From Biscogniauxia marginata (taxonomy: Eukaryota > Ascomycota > Sordariomycetes > Xylariales > Xylariaceae), in assembly GCA_022695795.1 (NCBI GenBank), contig MU404080.1:372001-436000 (forward strand): a stretch of 64,000 nucleotides of DNA, written 5' to 3'. The notes beneath the pieces are model-generated. The model had not been told where the DNA came from. It made no database searches and saw only the letters and a list, made by a program, of their open reading frames with translations. Shown here piece by piece: positions 48,288 through 60,492 of this stretch. How positions within the stretch are numbered: the stretch's first letter is position 1; each line of letters starts with the position of its first letter. The translations under genes and the position numbers were made by a program.

Positions 48288-50665
48288 ATGGTTGGCCTTG
48301 GTCCACGGAAGCCGCCATCCCGGAAGGGTACGTATACAATTTTTTACTTCAGCTATTCCTTCAGACAGCCTTGTATGAGGTGGATGGCCATGCGGAAACT
48401 CAATCGGGAACTTCCATGAGATATTTTGAGCAATGAGTTGTACAGTACGGCCCAACAAACACAGCTAGGTTAGGCAAACGTGGTCAGGAGGGAGATACAG
48501 TCGCACACTCCTTCTCGAAAAGCCTCTGTAACCATGTGTACATTGGCATGTGTTGCCCAATCTAATAGACGAGCACGGCTCTTTCCCGTGCAACGGCTTA
48601 TTCCTTGAGAGCTCATTCTATGAAAAGGGGAAGCCGTCTATCAAGCACCTCTATCGAAAGGAGCCGGTGTTTACACTCATCATTATGCAACCTCAGTCAA
48701 GTTCGGTTCTGGACACATATATAGAATTGCATGCCTTCTCATTCTTCTTGTATATCCTATCTCCTCGCCTATCGAGATTCTTTTAGCTCTGTCTAGTTAG
48801 ATTGTGTTTCCTATAACCCTTTCGTGTCGAACCTAAGAGTCAGGATGGTGTCCGGGCAGCGGTCGTCAGCTTGGGCTGATACTACAAGACGCCATACTTA
48901 CCATCACCATCACCTATCCGATATGTGCAACTCAAAAAAGGGTTCATACCACATTTCTTAGGCTGCTTATTCTGATGTGCTGACGTACACATTTATACAG
49001 GATCTATGGCAGATGTGCCCAAAGATCTCCTGGCAGAGATTAAGAAACTGGAAGAGCTCTTCTCGGTCGATACTGCCAAGTTGAAGCAAATTACCAAACA
49101 CTTTGTATCGGAGCTTGAAAAGGGTAAACTATCATAATCCCTCGCGGTAGTTGACATACTGACGATGTCCCAGGGTTAAGTGTCGAAGGGGGGAGTATTG
49201 TAAGTTTCTGAGACGAGACTATGCCCAGCGTTGAGCAGCATTACTGACCCTGGGATCTTACAGCCCATGAACCCAACTTGGGTTATGGAATTTCCGGATG
49301 GATATGAGACAGGCACATACCTGGCTTTGGATATGGGTGGCACCAATCTGCGTGTTTGTGAGATTACCCTGACGGATAACAAGTCAGAGTTCGATATCAT
49401 CCAGTCCAAGTACCGCATGCCTGAGGAGTTGAAGACCGGCGAGTCCGACGAGCTTTGGGAGTACATTGCAGATTGCTTACAGCAGTTCATTGAAACTCAT
49501 CATGGCGATGCACCGACCGAGGGCAAAATCCCTCTTGGTTTCACCTTCTCGTATCCTGCCACACAAAACTACATCGACGAGGGTGTGCTACAGCGATGGA
49601 CGAAGGGTTTCGACATCAATGGTGTTGAGGGCAAGAACGTTGTCCCCATGCTGGAGGCTGCTATAGAACAGAGAGTAGGTTACAGCAATGTCTACCGGAG
49701 GACATGGATATTGACATATGTCTAGGGTGTTCCGATCAAACTGTCTGCCTTGATCAACGATACCACTGGTACACTCATTGCCTCTGCCTACACCGATCCT
49801 AAGATGAAGATCGGCTGTATTTTCGGCACTGGCTGTAATGCTGCGTACATGGAGAACTGTGGCTCCATACCCAAGCTGGCTCACATGAACTTGCCTGCCG
49901 ACTTGCCCATGGCTATTAACTGCGAGTGGGGTGCTTTCGATAATGAACACAAGGTGCTCCCGCGAACGCATTACGACGTCATCATCGACAAGCAATCTCC
50001 GCGACCAGGCCAGCAAGCTTTTGAAAAGTGCATTGCGGGTCTGTATCTCGGTGAGATCTTTCGTTTGATCATGGTCGATCTCCACGACAACAAGGACATC
50101 CATATATTTGAGGGCCAAGATATCAAGTACTTGCGCAAACCGTATACTCTCGACTCATCTTTCTTGTCAGCTATCGAAGAGTAAGTATCGAGGAAGCCAT
50201 CCCCCCATATATTGGCCCTGTATTGTACTGACTTCTCTTAGTGACCCCTTCGAGAACTTGCAGGAAACCGCAGACCTTTTCAAGGATAAGCTCCACCTGT
50301 CCTGTACCCAACCCGAGCTCGAGCTCATCCGCCGGGCTGCGGAGCTGATTGGCACACGCGCTGCTCGCCTTTCGTCATGTGGGGTTGCAGCCATCTGCCT
50401 GAAGAAGAACCTGCAGCCATGCCATGTCGGCGCTGATGGTTCTGTCTTCAACAAGTACCCGCACTTCAAAGCACGGGGCGCCCAGGCTCTACGGGAGATC
50501 CTTGACTGGCCAGCCAAGAAGAACAACAAAGAAGAAGATCCTATAGAAATTCTGGCAGCCGAAGACGGAAGTGGTGTCGGAGCCGCTCTGATTGCTGCGC
50601 TGACTCTCAAGCGAGTAGAGAAGGGCAACCTCGCAGGTATTTTGCACCCTGAGAACTTCAAATAG
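48288..50665 (+). CDS. Hexokinase
   Basis: Six exons are inferred: 48288-48327, 49001-49123, 49174-49199, 49264-49674, 49726-50180 and 50242-50665. They encode 492 residues, typical for fungal hexokinase. The enzyme phosphorylates glucose and fructose with ATP at the entry to glycolysis and may also act in carbon-catabolite signalling. Key parts are the phosphate-binding stretch LALDMGGTNLRVCEI, then the sugar-binding region LGFTFSYPATQ, INDTTGTLIASAY with the catalytic Asp, CIFGTGCNAAYMEN, and AINCEWGAF. Exon 1 has only 40 bp and is followed by a 673-bp intron, far longer than the others here. Exon 3 has 26 bp. All junctions keep phase. Plain hexokinase versus glucokinase cannot be proven, but the DMGGTN and EWGAF context suits hexokinase. 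Confidence 0.94.
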
Positions 50666-50838
50666 AGGGGCAAATGACCGAAGAATGGAACGCGGTGGGC
50701 CAGACACCTAGACAAAAGCCATGGCATATCCACTGGAGGGAATAGACATAGAGATGGTTGCCACAAAACCCCGGGGTACACATGATCGCTGCCTACTCGT
50801 CCTTGGTGGTTTAGTTAAGGCGTGTTGCTATCGCCTTA

Positions 50839-52240
50839 TTATCTCATCATAGTGCAGATAGGAAGCCAATACTCTATTTGGAGGTTAGCAACACCAAAAC
50901 CAAGAAAAAAAAAGAAATTTTGCCACATTTAGGGTAAACCTACTGTCCAGTGTCCAATATCGCCTCTTGACTCCTTGCCATTCGCCTTTACCTTCTTCCT
51001 CTAGGCCATTCATATTGACATCTAATACTTGCCAATCAACGTCCATCCCTGCATCACTAAGATGCATCTCCACGACCTTCGTGTAGACATCATAACAGAC
51101 CTTCCGGTCGGCCCCCAACCCATTAAAGAAGCTAAATACGCCATTCTCCTCGAGTAGGGCCGGCACATATTCGGTGAAGAACATGCGTAGCTGCCCATAG
51201 TCCTCGCCAAAGGTGTCGAAGTAGATAGCATCGAAGGTCTCGCCTTGCTCCAGCAGCTTGGGAACGACATCCTGCCACTTGCCGGCGTGGACCTTGTAAG
51301 CGCCTTCACTGGGGCTGCCGGCCTCCCAGACCTTACTGAACTTAGAGTCGGGCGCATTGTTGATGTGCTCGAGCACGGCGGGGTGCGCCTCGACGATGTG
51401 GTGCCGCGAGGGTTGCGTCTCGGCGAACATGGCGTCGATGATGCCCATGCCAAACCCGATGTTCAGGACGCGCCGGGCGGCGGCCAGGCCGGGAAGCAGG
51501 GCGGCGACCGACGCACGCATGATGCTCGTCTCCCACGCCATCATCACGCCGTTGTGGGAGGAGTCGACGAGCTTGCCGTCGCTGTAGGTCAGGTCCGAGC
51601 GCAGGTAGGCTTCGCTCTTGACGTCCGGGTCGTCGTCGGTGGCGGTGAGGGTGGCGGGTCGGGATCGGGGCGGTTGGAAGGCCCGCGTGTTGTCGAATAA
51701 GATCTCGATGTCATCTTCGGCCGCTGTCTCGGCGGGGGCGCTCTCCTGGGCTTCTCCCGCTTCGTCGGCATCTTCTTTATCTCCCTCGTCGCCGTCGCCA
51801 CCGTCGTTAGACTCGAGCTCCTCGTACCCGTCCAGGAGCCCAAAAAGCATCTCGGCCCGCGCGCCCGCGTCCACGCACTGCGCGTACAGCTCCTTCAGCC
51901 CCAGCCGCGCCGCCACGCACCCGGGCGTCTCGTCGTTGCTGTCGACGTCGTTCCAGATGGCGCCGCGGAGGAACAACTCCCGGACCACGGCCTTCGCGGC
52001 CTGCTCCGCGGCGGCTTCATCCTCGCCCTCGCCCTTTTCGCGGTTGCCCGGCGCGCAGGCCCGGATCGCGGCGTGCAAGGGCGTCTCGCCCGTGGTGGGC
52101 TCCTGCACGCTCGCGCGGCCCGGCACCGCGAGCAGCGGCTTCAGGCCCGCGAGGTCATGGTGCCACGCGTGGTAGAGGATCTGCGAGACCGAGGCCGGGC
52201 AGGTCGGCGGGACGCGCGCTTCTAACGTGTCGTCGCCCAT
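50839..52240 (-). CDS. RMT2: Protein arginine N-methyltransferase 2 (RMT2)
   Basis: Exon 1 (52240-50944) and a 35-bp last exon (50873-50839) join across a 70-bp intron (GTAGGT...AAATAG, with CTAAC branch point) to give 443 residues. Rmt2 is the fungal delta-N (type IV) arginine methyltransferase; in yeast it modifies ribosomal protein uL11. An ankyrin-like N-terminal part (GETPLHAAIRA ... DETPGCVAARLGLKELY) precedes an acidic linker. The methyltransferase domain has the SAM-binding motif VLNIGFGMGIIDAMF, followed by HHIVEAHPAVLEH and FDAIYFDTFGEDY. Without the last splice the frame would run into a hydrophobic nonsense tail; with it the protein ends RYWTLDKYWLPICTMMR, as the family does. It converges on the hexokinase gene with about 170 bp between stops. 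Confidence 0.94.
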
Positions 52241-53180
52241 GAGGTCGTTTTCGTTTTCGCTCCGATCGTTGTAGATTCCTGGTGGGGGTTGGCGTGGGAT
52301 CTAATGGGCAATGAACAGCTATAATATAAATTCCCGTGTTACGGGCCCTCAGCCGCTTGGGTATCGGGTTTTGGGGACGCTGGCTTGTGATAGTGTATTC
52401 TATTGGGAGCGCGGGGTATCTAGAAACTGAAAAATTAAAAAATTAAAAAATTTACTATGTAGTCATAATTGGTAGGTAATACCTACCTACCCCAGTGTCC
52501 ATGCCCACCTAAGTGCCACAACCAGACCTGAGCCACGCTGCTTTAAGCCTGAGCTTAGCTAGAATCTAACCTGAGCTTAGCTTAAGTTGTGTACTTAAAT
52601 ATCTTATGCATAAAATCCATAACTGTACCTTCCGATTTTAGCTACCATTTATTTTAACTAAGCTGCAAACTGTAATTAGTATGTAAAACGGAAAATATAC
52701 ATAAATAAGAGGGGCACTTGATTTATCCGTAAAACACGTTACTTAAGCACCTAATTACCTAGGTTATTAACATTACTTTTTTGTTACTTATCATAATCAC
52801 TTAAACTACGTTACATTTATAAGCTGAAAGTGAGCGTGCTTCTCGCCGGAATAACTAGTTATGACTTCCCGTAACCCCTATCTCTTCCGCAGCCCCTATC
52901 CCTACCGCGAGAGCCACCCCTTTTGTCATGACAGACCCCTTCCTGGCGTATCCCCCAGGGGCTCCGGCCCTGTATCAGACACTCTCCTCTACATATATAG
53001 ACCGTTTCCCTTCTTGTAATACAGAAGGTCAAGCATCTGTCGATGTCTAGACTTGACCTCTAGGAATAGACTGGTTGTGCCTGGCAAGATATCCCCTCGT
53101 GACACCTTTCCCAAAATATATGCTGGTAAACTGTAACTAGAAGCCACACACCTTTATTGTACCCTCGGAAAAAGATATCA
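52241..53180. other. RMT2 upstream region grading into repeats
   Basis: The first part must hold the RMT2 promoter. From about 52430 the sequence becomes AT-rich and contains the left copy of the block-flanking repeat. A short normal-composition stretch (52850-53150) follows. No protein-coding gene seen. Confidence 0.5.
52683..52764 (+). repeat. Left copy of the repeat flanking the AT block
   Basis: It begins GTAAAACGGAAAATATACAT and matches 62088-62169 in the same orientation, with the first 30 bases nearly identical and weaker similarity over the rest. It contains TAAAACACGTTA, the same end sequence as the right terminus of the inverted-repeat element at 53987-54432. A related-element terminus is inferred. 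Confidence 0.7.
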
Positions 53181-53264
53181 GGCCGCATGGCGCAATGGTC
53201 AAGCGCCTGGCTTACATTGGTATGGGATACTAATAGTGCGTAGGTTCAAATCCCACTGTAGTCA
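53181..53264 (+). pseudogene. Decayed tRNA gene (tRNA-like, isotype unassigned)
   Basis: The 84-nt segment has 5' GGCCGCA, a perfect D-stem (GCGC/GCGC) with A-box-like GGCGCAATGGTC, and a B-box-like GGTTCAAATCC. The 3' strand TGTAGTC would pair perfectly with GGCCGCA if it read TGCGGCC; the three differences are C-to-T or G-to-A. The T-stem also carries one such change (GTAGG for GTGGG). The anticodon arm does not fold and cannot be read. This looks like a tRNA gene damaged by RIP at the edge of the repeat block. Length suggests a long variable arm or an intron. Confidence 0.55.
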
Positions 53265-53461
53265 CTCTAACTCCCCGGCTTGTACTAGTCGATAACAAGT
53301 ATACCTCGGCTTAGGTTTTTTATTGAAGCCCCGTCTTATACCTAATCCCTTTATCTTATAAGGTATTGGTTTTATATAAATAATAACACGCAGGTACGAG
53401 GCTATCTTCGAGTTAAACCCTTACTCTAGCTGTCTTATACTCTATACGAAGTCAAGGCTAG

Positions 53462-53519
53462 AAACTAAATAGCACGGTTCGCATTAAACGAAATTAAATA
53501 GTACGGTCTGCACTGGACG
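53462..53519. repeat. Tandem 29-bp duplication differing only by transitions
   Basis: Units 53462-53490 and 53491-53519 align without gaps. The seven differences are all C/T or A/G exchanges, as RIP or deamination would give. Confidence 0.8.
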
Positions 53520-53986
53520 TTAAAAATACCACCACCACCACGTTGTGATGGCACGGCATGGACCACTTGGACCACTTGGACGAATACCCCACGTACATCC
53601 CACCTTATTGTATTTAGTACAGAAAGAGAGGTACTAATTCCCTCTTTCTCTTTTCCCTTTTTTTTTCTTCAAGTTGATTATTCTAGTCAATACATCAGGC
53701 CCTGGAGCCACGCCTCTATCTAACCTGCATCGCCGTGACACACGTAAGATATCATAATATTAAAGTCAGCGAGCTTAATATCTATAACTATATATAATAT
53801 CAGGAGTTATCCGGAATAAGGAACAAAGAGATTATTCACGGGTGTATAACGACTATCAAGATAAAAATCAGAATTTTAATTATAAACGTTAAATCGCTTA
53901 TAACTCATTTTTTTATTAATTATAATGAAATCGATAATATAAAAATTAGTTATATCGTATTTAAAAGTTATAATAATATTAAAATA

Positions 53987-54432
53987 TAACATGTTTTATA
54001 AGCGAGTAAGTTATATAAATAAATAAACCACTTAATTTTTTATATAAAATCGACTTTTTTTAAAAAATTTTTATAACTTTACATATAAAAATCGTAAAAT
54101 TCTCGAATCTTTTTTATTAATTATATAATTATAAGGTTTAATTAAAAGTAAAATTTAAAAAAAATGAAATATATAAAGAAATACGTAAAAAGGTTTATAT
54201 ATTTTATTTTAATTTTAGTTTTTACGCGTTTTTTTTTACGTCTCTTAAAATTCATTTTTTCGATTTTACTTTTAATTAAATCCTATAAATATATAACAAA
54301 TAAAAAAGGTTTAAAACTTTTACGATTTTTACGTGCAAAGTTATAAAAAAATTTTTTAAAAAAAGTCGATTTTATATAAGAAATTAAGTGGCTTACTCGT
54401 TTATATGACTTACTCGCATATAAAACACGTTA
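53987..54432. mobile_element. 446-bp inverted-repeat element (MITE-like), RIP-mutated
   Basis: The left arm (from 53987, TAACATGTTTTATAAGCGAG) and the reverse complement of the right arm (ending 54432, TAACGTGTTTTATATGCGAG) are alike for roughly 110 bp. Shared blocks include CGAGTAAG, CCACTTAATT, TATATAAAATCGACTTTT and AAAAATCGTAAAA; most mismatches are transitions. The centre is AT-rich with a meaningless 60-codon frame. It may be a non-autonomous DNA transposon or the ends of a deleted larger element. TA dinucleotides lie at both outer ends. Confidence 0.75.
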
Positions 54433-55540
54433 TAAAAAGTTATCATAAAAATAATAAATTAAAATATTCGCTTTAAAGAAATAACTTAAAATAAAGCGAA
54501 ATAAATATAAATTATAACTTAAAAAGTAATTAATAACTAAGGCTTTTTAATAATAATAATAAAACCCTCGTTAATATTAAATTAATCTTATAAACAGTTA
54601 AAAAAAGCTATTAATAATTATATTACGCTTTAATTTATAATTTAACGATCTTATATTTAATTTAATTAATCTACGAATATTTCATTTATTTATAATTAAC
54701 TTATCTTTTAAAAGCTTATTATAAAATATAAGTAAAAACCCCTTTTTAAGAAATTTATAAATAAACGATTTAATATAAATACAACTTTATTAACTATTTT
54801 AATTAAAGCTTTATTTATAAAAATAAGCCGCACTTTAAATAAATAAACCTTTAAGTTTTAATAAGTATTTATTAAAACCTACTTCGAAATCTTTAAAAAC
54901 AATAAAATTAAAATTATATAAATCGAATTCTTTTTAATTAATTATGCTTTAAAATAATATTAAACTTATATTTGAAATATAAAATCTTTTTACATTTAAA
55001 ATATTTAATAAAACTATATCGAGTTAATTAAAAAAAGATTTTATAATTTAATAAAACCCTTTAAAACTTTTAACTTTTAAAAACTTTAAAATATAATAAA
55101 AATATTACTTATTATTTAATTAAAATTTAAAATCTTAATATTTAAATATATATTAATAAACTTTAATTATAAAAGATTTTATTTATAATTTTATTTAAAA
55201 AATATTTAACTTAATATATTTTCGTAATAACTATATATTTAAATCTAATAAAGACTTTTTAATCGTAATTAAAAAAATAAAAAAAATAAACTTAGTTATA
55301 TTTATAAAAAACAAATTTAGTTATAAAAAGCTAAAAAAATTAAATAAACTATTTAAAGCTTAAAACAAAAACCGCAAAAAAAACCTAATTAAAAATAATA
55401 AAGGTTTAATTAATTAAATTAATAAACCTTTATTATAACTAAATATTAAAACCGCTTTAAAAAGAATTAACTAAAAATATTAATAAATTTAAATAAGTTA
55501 AAACGAAATATATTTATTATAATTATAATTTTATTTAATT

Positions 55541-55568
55541 TAACGTATTATATAAGCGAGTAAATAAA
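55541..55568 (+). repeat. Third copy of the TAACGT...GCGAGTAA terminus
   Basis: TAACGTATTATATAAGCGAG followed by TAA resembles the left terminus at 53987. A partner arm was not found by eye, so this may mark a second, broken element of the same family. Confidence 0.5.
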
Positions 55569-55909
55569 ACAAGTTTATAAACAAAATTTTATAATTATTA
55601 TTATTAGAATTATTTTATTTAGTTTTATATTTTAAAAATTAAATACCTTTTTATATTAAGTATTTAGTTTATTATATTTTCCGAGTTAAGGCCTTTTAAA
55701 AATAAAAATAAAAATAAAAATAATTATAACTCCTTAAAATTTAAATTATTAGATATATTTTTATTTATTATATAAATATATATATTATAACTAAATTAAT
55801 TATATATATTATATCGTTTTTACTTAGTTATTACTTTTTTTCGAGGCTTCCCTTTTTTATTATTAATTATAATATTATTATTTTTTAATTTGTAAAGTTA
55901 TTCTTTTTT

Positions 55910-56109
55910 TGTTAGTCCTGTAGGACAACAGAACCTTAGATAATCACCTAAGAAATGGAAGTACCTTTGTACTTCCTCCATATAAGGACCCGTCTTCCCA
56001 CACGGGCTCAAGCTAGATAGTTCCCTCTAGAGACAACTTAATACACATCGTTTCACCTTATTTACTTTGCTTTATTATTTGCTTTTATATATGTACGTAC
56101 CTACCAACA
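55910..56109 (+). mobile_element. Solo LTR, about 200 bp (copy 1)
   Basis: A segment of near-normal composition begins TGTTAG and ends CCTACCAACA, the TG...CA termini of an LTR. It is flanked by TTTTT on both sides (a possible but low-information 5-bp duplication). Its last 35 bp (TTATTTGCTTTT ... GTACGTAC ... CTACCAACA) match copy 2 at 60493-60690, and both carry CCCACACGG internally. No internal retrotransposon domain adjoins it. The orientation is arbitrary. Confidence 0.7.
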
Positions 56110-57685
56110 TTTTTTTATACTAAGTAATTTTTTTATTTGTAACTACTTATTTTTAGTTTTATATCGCTTATTAAAAATATAGTTTATTTTATAATAAAAA
56201 CATTTTATATATTAATATTAAAATAGTTTTTATAAATTAATTATAAGTATTTATAATGTTTATAAAAAAACTTTTTTAATGCTTTTTAACTTTATTTATA
56301 ATATAATTAAATTATAAAAATATTTTATAAATTATTATAAGTATTTTAACTTTTTAAAACACTTAATTTAATTTATATATTTAAAATAATTATTATAATA
56401 ATAAAAGTTTTTATAAAACTAGTTAAAAAGTCTTTCTTTATAATATAAGTATAATAACGGTTTATTAAACCTTATAAATAATAATTATATATTTATTTCA
56501 AGATATTAAAATATACGAAATTAAAAAATTAAAACTTATATAATAAATAACTAAATATATAAAGTATAACGATATTTTTTATAATAATAATTTTCGAAAT
56601 TAATAAAATAATAACTCTCGTGACTATTTAAAATTAAAAAGCGCGTAATTCTTTTTTTTTATATTTATAAAAATACTTTATAAAGTTTATATTAAGTTTA
56701 TTTATAATTTAATTATTATTTAATATTATAATTCTACTTTTTAATAATAATAAATTATCGTGATATTATAAAGCGAAATGTTTTTTAATTAAAATAATAT
56801 ATAATAATAAAAAGTAATTAATAATATTTATAATTTAAATAATTATAACTTATTTTCGATTATTTTATTAAGTTTATTATAATTATTTATATCGTTTTAT
56901 ATTTATTATTATTATATTAGTTTTAATAATTATTTTAATTATAAATTTTATTTCGTTAAAATTATATATATTCTCCTTTTAAATATTATACTTCGTAATT
57001 ATATCACGTATTAATTTATATTATTTTCGATATATATTTAAGTCTTTATTAAAAGCTTTTTAATAATCGATTTATTTATTTAAACGCGTTTAAAAGGTTT
57101 TTTATTACTATATAAAATTAAAAACTTAGTTTTATTTAACGCGTTTTATATCACGATCGCGTAATAAAATATTTATCATTTTAATAACATAATAAAAACA
57201 AGAAAAAATAACTAATTATTTAAATTAATAATATATTAAGTAATTATAATTTCTTTATAAAATATAAATTTTCGGAAATTTAATATAATAATTAATCGCG
57301 TAAATATATTTTTAAATTATTATTATAATATAATATTAAAAATATTAAAAATTTTTAATAATTAATAAAAACTAATATTTAAATAACGTTATTTATAAGT
57401 AATAATATAATTAATTCGAGTTTTAAATAATATTTTTAGTTATTAAATTAAGTTAATTAATATAAAAAAATATAAAAATAAAATATAATTATAGTTTTAT
57501 ACGTTTTAAAAATAATAATAAATATATTAATTCTTAATTAAATAATATAAATTACGCTTTAAAAAACCGAATATTTAATATAAAAAAAGTATTTAATTTT
57601 TAAAATATAAAATTAAATAAAACGGTTCAAATAATAATAATTTTTAATAATTAAAAATGTAATAACTATAAAATTACAGTTATAA

Positions 57686-57860
57686 TGTTGGTATTTGGCT
57701 TTTTTACATTAAAAACTGAGTAATTTAACTAATTAGTCGCCTAAAATCAAGGGGCGCCTTACTTGTTTTAGAGTCCCCTTCACCTTTTTTGAAGTGCATG
57801 TTTATGCGCGGCGGTTAAGGCCGTTTTAAGCCACTTACGCGGATGTAGTGTTATTTTTTA
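57686..57860. repeat. GC-richer island inside the AT block, class unresolved
   Basis: It begins TGTTGGTATTTGGC and contains GGGGCGCC and GCGCGGCGGTTAAGGCC before AT sequence resumes. The start resembles an LTR terminus, but no matching end or target duplication is visible. No coding frame is present. Confidence 0.45.
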
Positions 57861-60397
57861 CTAGTTACGAAATTTTTATTTTTATTTTTATTTTTAGCAT
57901 AAATAATACTTACGCGGTTCGGTTTTATTTATATTTTAATAAAGCTATTTAATTTTATAACAATATATTATATTTTCTTTTTAAAGATTATTAATTTTTA
58001 AATATAATATGTTATTTTTATTTTGTTTATTCGGTTTTATTTATTTATTAATTATTTTTTATATATATTATTTATATAATAAATCCATATAAATTCTTAT
58101 TATATATTTAATTTTGTTTATTTAGTTTTTTAAAATGTAATTAATAATTAATTATTCTTTATATTAACATTTATTATATTTTTAAATATTATTAATTTTT
58201 AAGCTCGTTAATCTTATATATATATATATATATATATTTAATAATTACTTTTTTTATTTATATTAATAAGTAATATATCTCATTTTATATTTAGTTTAAC
58301 GTTACTTATTTTATTTTCGATTTTATTTATATCGATTTTATTTTTTTATTAAAATAACAGGTTTTAATAATTATTATTAATAATATTAAGTTCTTTTTTA
58401 TATTTATCGTATTATTATAAATCTTTTTAAATTTATTTATATTACCGCTTTTATTTAATTTAATTAAGTATATATAAAAGCTTTTAACTAAAATATTAAC
58501 ATTTTAAATATTATCGTTATTTATAATTTTAAACGTTATATAGTTTAATTTAATATACGAGTTATTAACGTCGATATTACCGGCGTTATTAAGTTTAAAA
58601 TAATATATTTTATTAAAAAAATAACATATTATATTAACCTTAATTTCCGGTTATACCGACTTAAAATTATACGTATTATCTTATTAACCCGAGAAAATTT
58701 TTTAATGATTTTATTAATATTAATATTAATTTATAAAATTTTTATTATAACGGTTATATTCTTATTAACTTATTTAAATATAACGTTATATTTACTTATT
58801 ATTATAATTAATAACTTTAACTCGATTTATTAAATTAAAGCGACTTTATTTAAAGTTATAATTTCTTATTATTTTTATTATTATTAATATAATTAATTTT
58901 TTTATAAATATTTATTACGATAATAATAAAGTTTTGTTTCGTAATTTAAATATCGCAATAAAACTTTATATATCGAGGTTTTATAATATATATATTTTAA
59001 TTTAATAAAGTATCACGCCGTGTATTTATTCGGTTTTTAATGTTTTAAAGGTTAATAATCGCTATATTATTAAAATAATAAATACGTAATTTGCGAATAT
59101 AAGCTTTAATAAAATTAATAATATAACGTTAAAAATTAAATCGTTTATTATTATAACGAGATTTTTTTTTAAATAATTCTTGGTTTTATTATTTTTAGTT
59201 TATAAATAAAAAGTAATAATTTAATATTGTTTTAAATTAGTATTATTATTTCCGTGTTAAATTATAATTATAGTTTTTTTAATTTTTTTTAATTAATTAC
59301 TTATTAATCGCGTTATAAAAGCTTATAATAACGAAATAAATAAGTTTTATCGTATTAAAAAAGAAAATAATATAAAATATAATTTTTATATTATAATAAT
59401 AATATATATTTCTTTTTTTATTATTAAAAAGTTTATTCGTAAAAATATAAATAATGTTATAATTAAAATAAATAAATAAATACTAATATTAAGTTTAATT
59501 CGTTAAAGCGGAAATTAAATAAAGAAATTTCAAATAATAAAAATAAAAATATAAAAACTAAACGTAAACATATAATTATTTTTATTTTTCGTTTCGGAGA
59601 TTATTAATAATTTTATTAATAAAAATCCCGATATTATTTTTCTTACTTTAAAAATTCGGGATTTATTTATTTCGTTATATTAAATTTAAAAAAATACTTT
59701 TTTTATAAATAAAATTAATATTAAAATATAACTTTTTTACGATATTTTTTTAATAAACAAAATAATTAAAATTATTATTTACTTTAACTTTTTTAATAAA
59801 CTAGTTAAATATTTCCGTTTAATTATTTAAAATGTGCGGTTTTTCTCGTTCGAAAAAAGTAGAAATTTAATTTTCACGAATATATAATTTCTTTTTAATT
59901 ATTTTACATTTATTTTAAAGTAATTCTTAAGATTTTAATTAAAAATATAAATATATAATAAAACTTATAAAGCGTATATATTTATTTATTACTAAAAAAA
60001 CGACTTAATATTTTAATATTTACTTATAAAATTAATTAAGTTTTTTACTATTTAAAAAAATATTATTTATAACAATATAATTAACGTTTTTATTTATTAA
60101 TACAGCGTTTTATACTTTAATTATATAATAATAAAAACCGAGAAATTAAGTTTATATTATTTTAAAAAAAATAAGTCTCTTTATAAATATATAATATATA
60201 AAGTCGTTTTAAAAATAAATAAATTATATTATAAAAAAGCGGGTTTTAACCCATGTTAACGAAACAAAAGGGGAAAAAAAGGCGAGGCCCCTTTAAAAAA
60301 ACGAGAAAAGCGAAAATAAAGCCCTTAAAAAAAACTCGTTTCGAAATATATAAATTAATATTTAATTAACTTATTTCTTTATAATTTAAGCGTTTTT

Positions 60398-60408
60398 AAA
60401 AGGGGGAG
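60398..60408 (+). other. Polypurine tract-like motif of a degenerate LTR retrotransposon
   Basis: AAAAGGGGGAG is followed by TATTAC, which could be a RIP-mutated TGTTAC 3' LTR start. Such tracts precede the 3' LTR of Copia-type elements. The matching 5' LTR and coding region could not be recognised, so the call is tentative. Confidence 0.35.
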
Positions 60409-60492
60409 TATTACTTATAAAAATACCAAAAAGATTTATAACGTTTAATTTATTTATAAAAAATAAAAAGGAAAGCTCCTTTTTGAGGTACA

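Noticed and set aside
54164..54346. 60-codon frame inside the inverted-repeat element
   Set aside because: It consists of Lys/Ile/Phe/Leu only, as expected from random AT-rich DNA.
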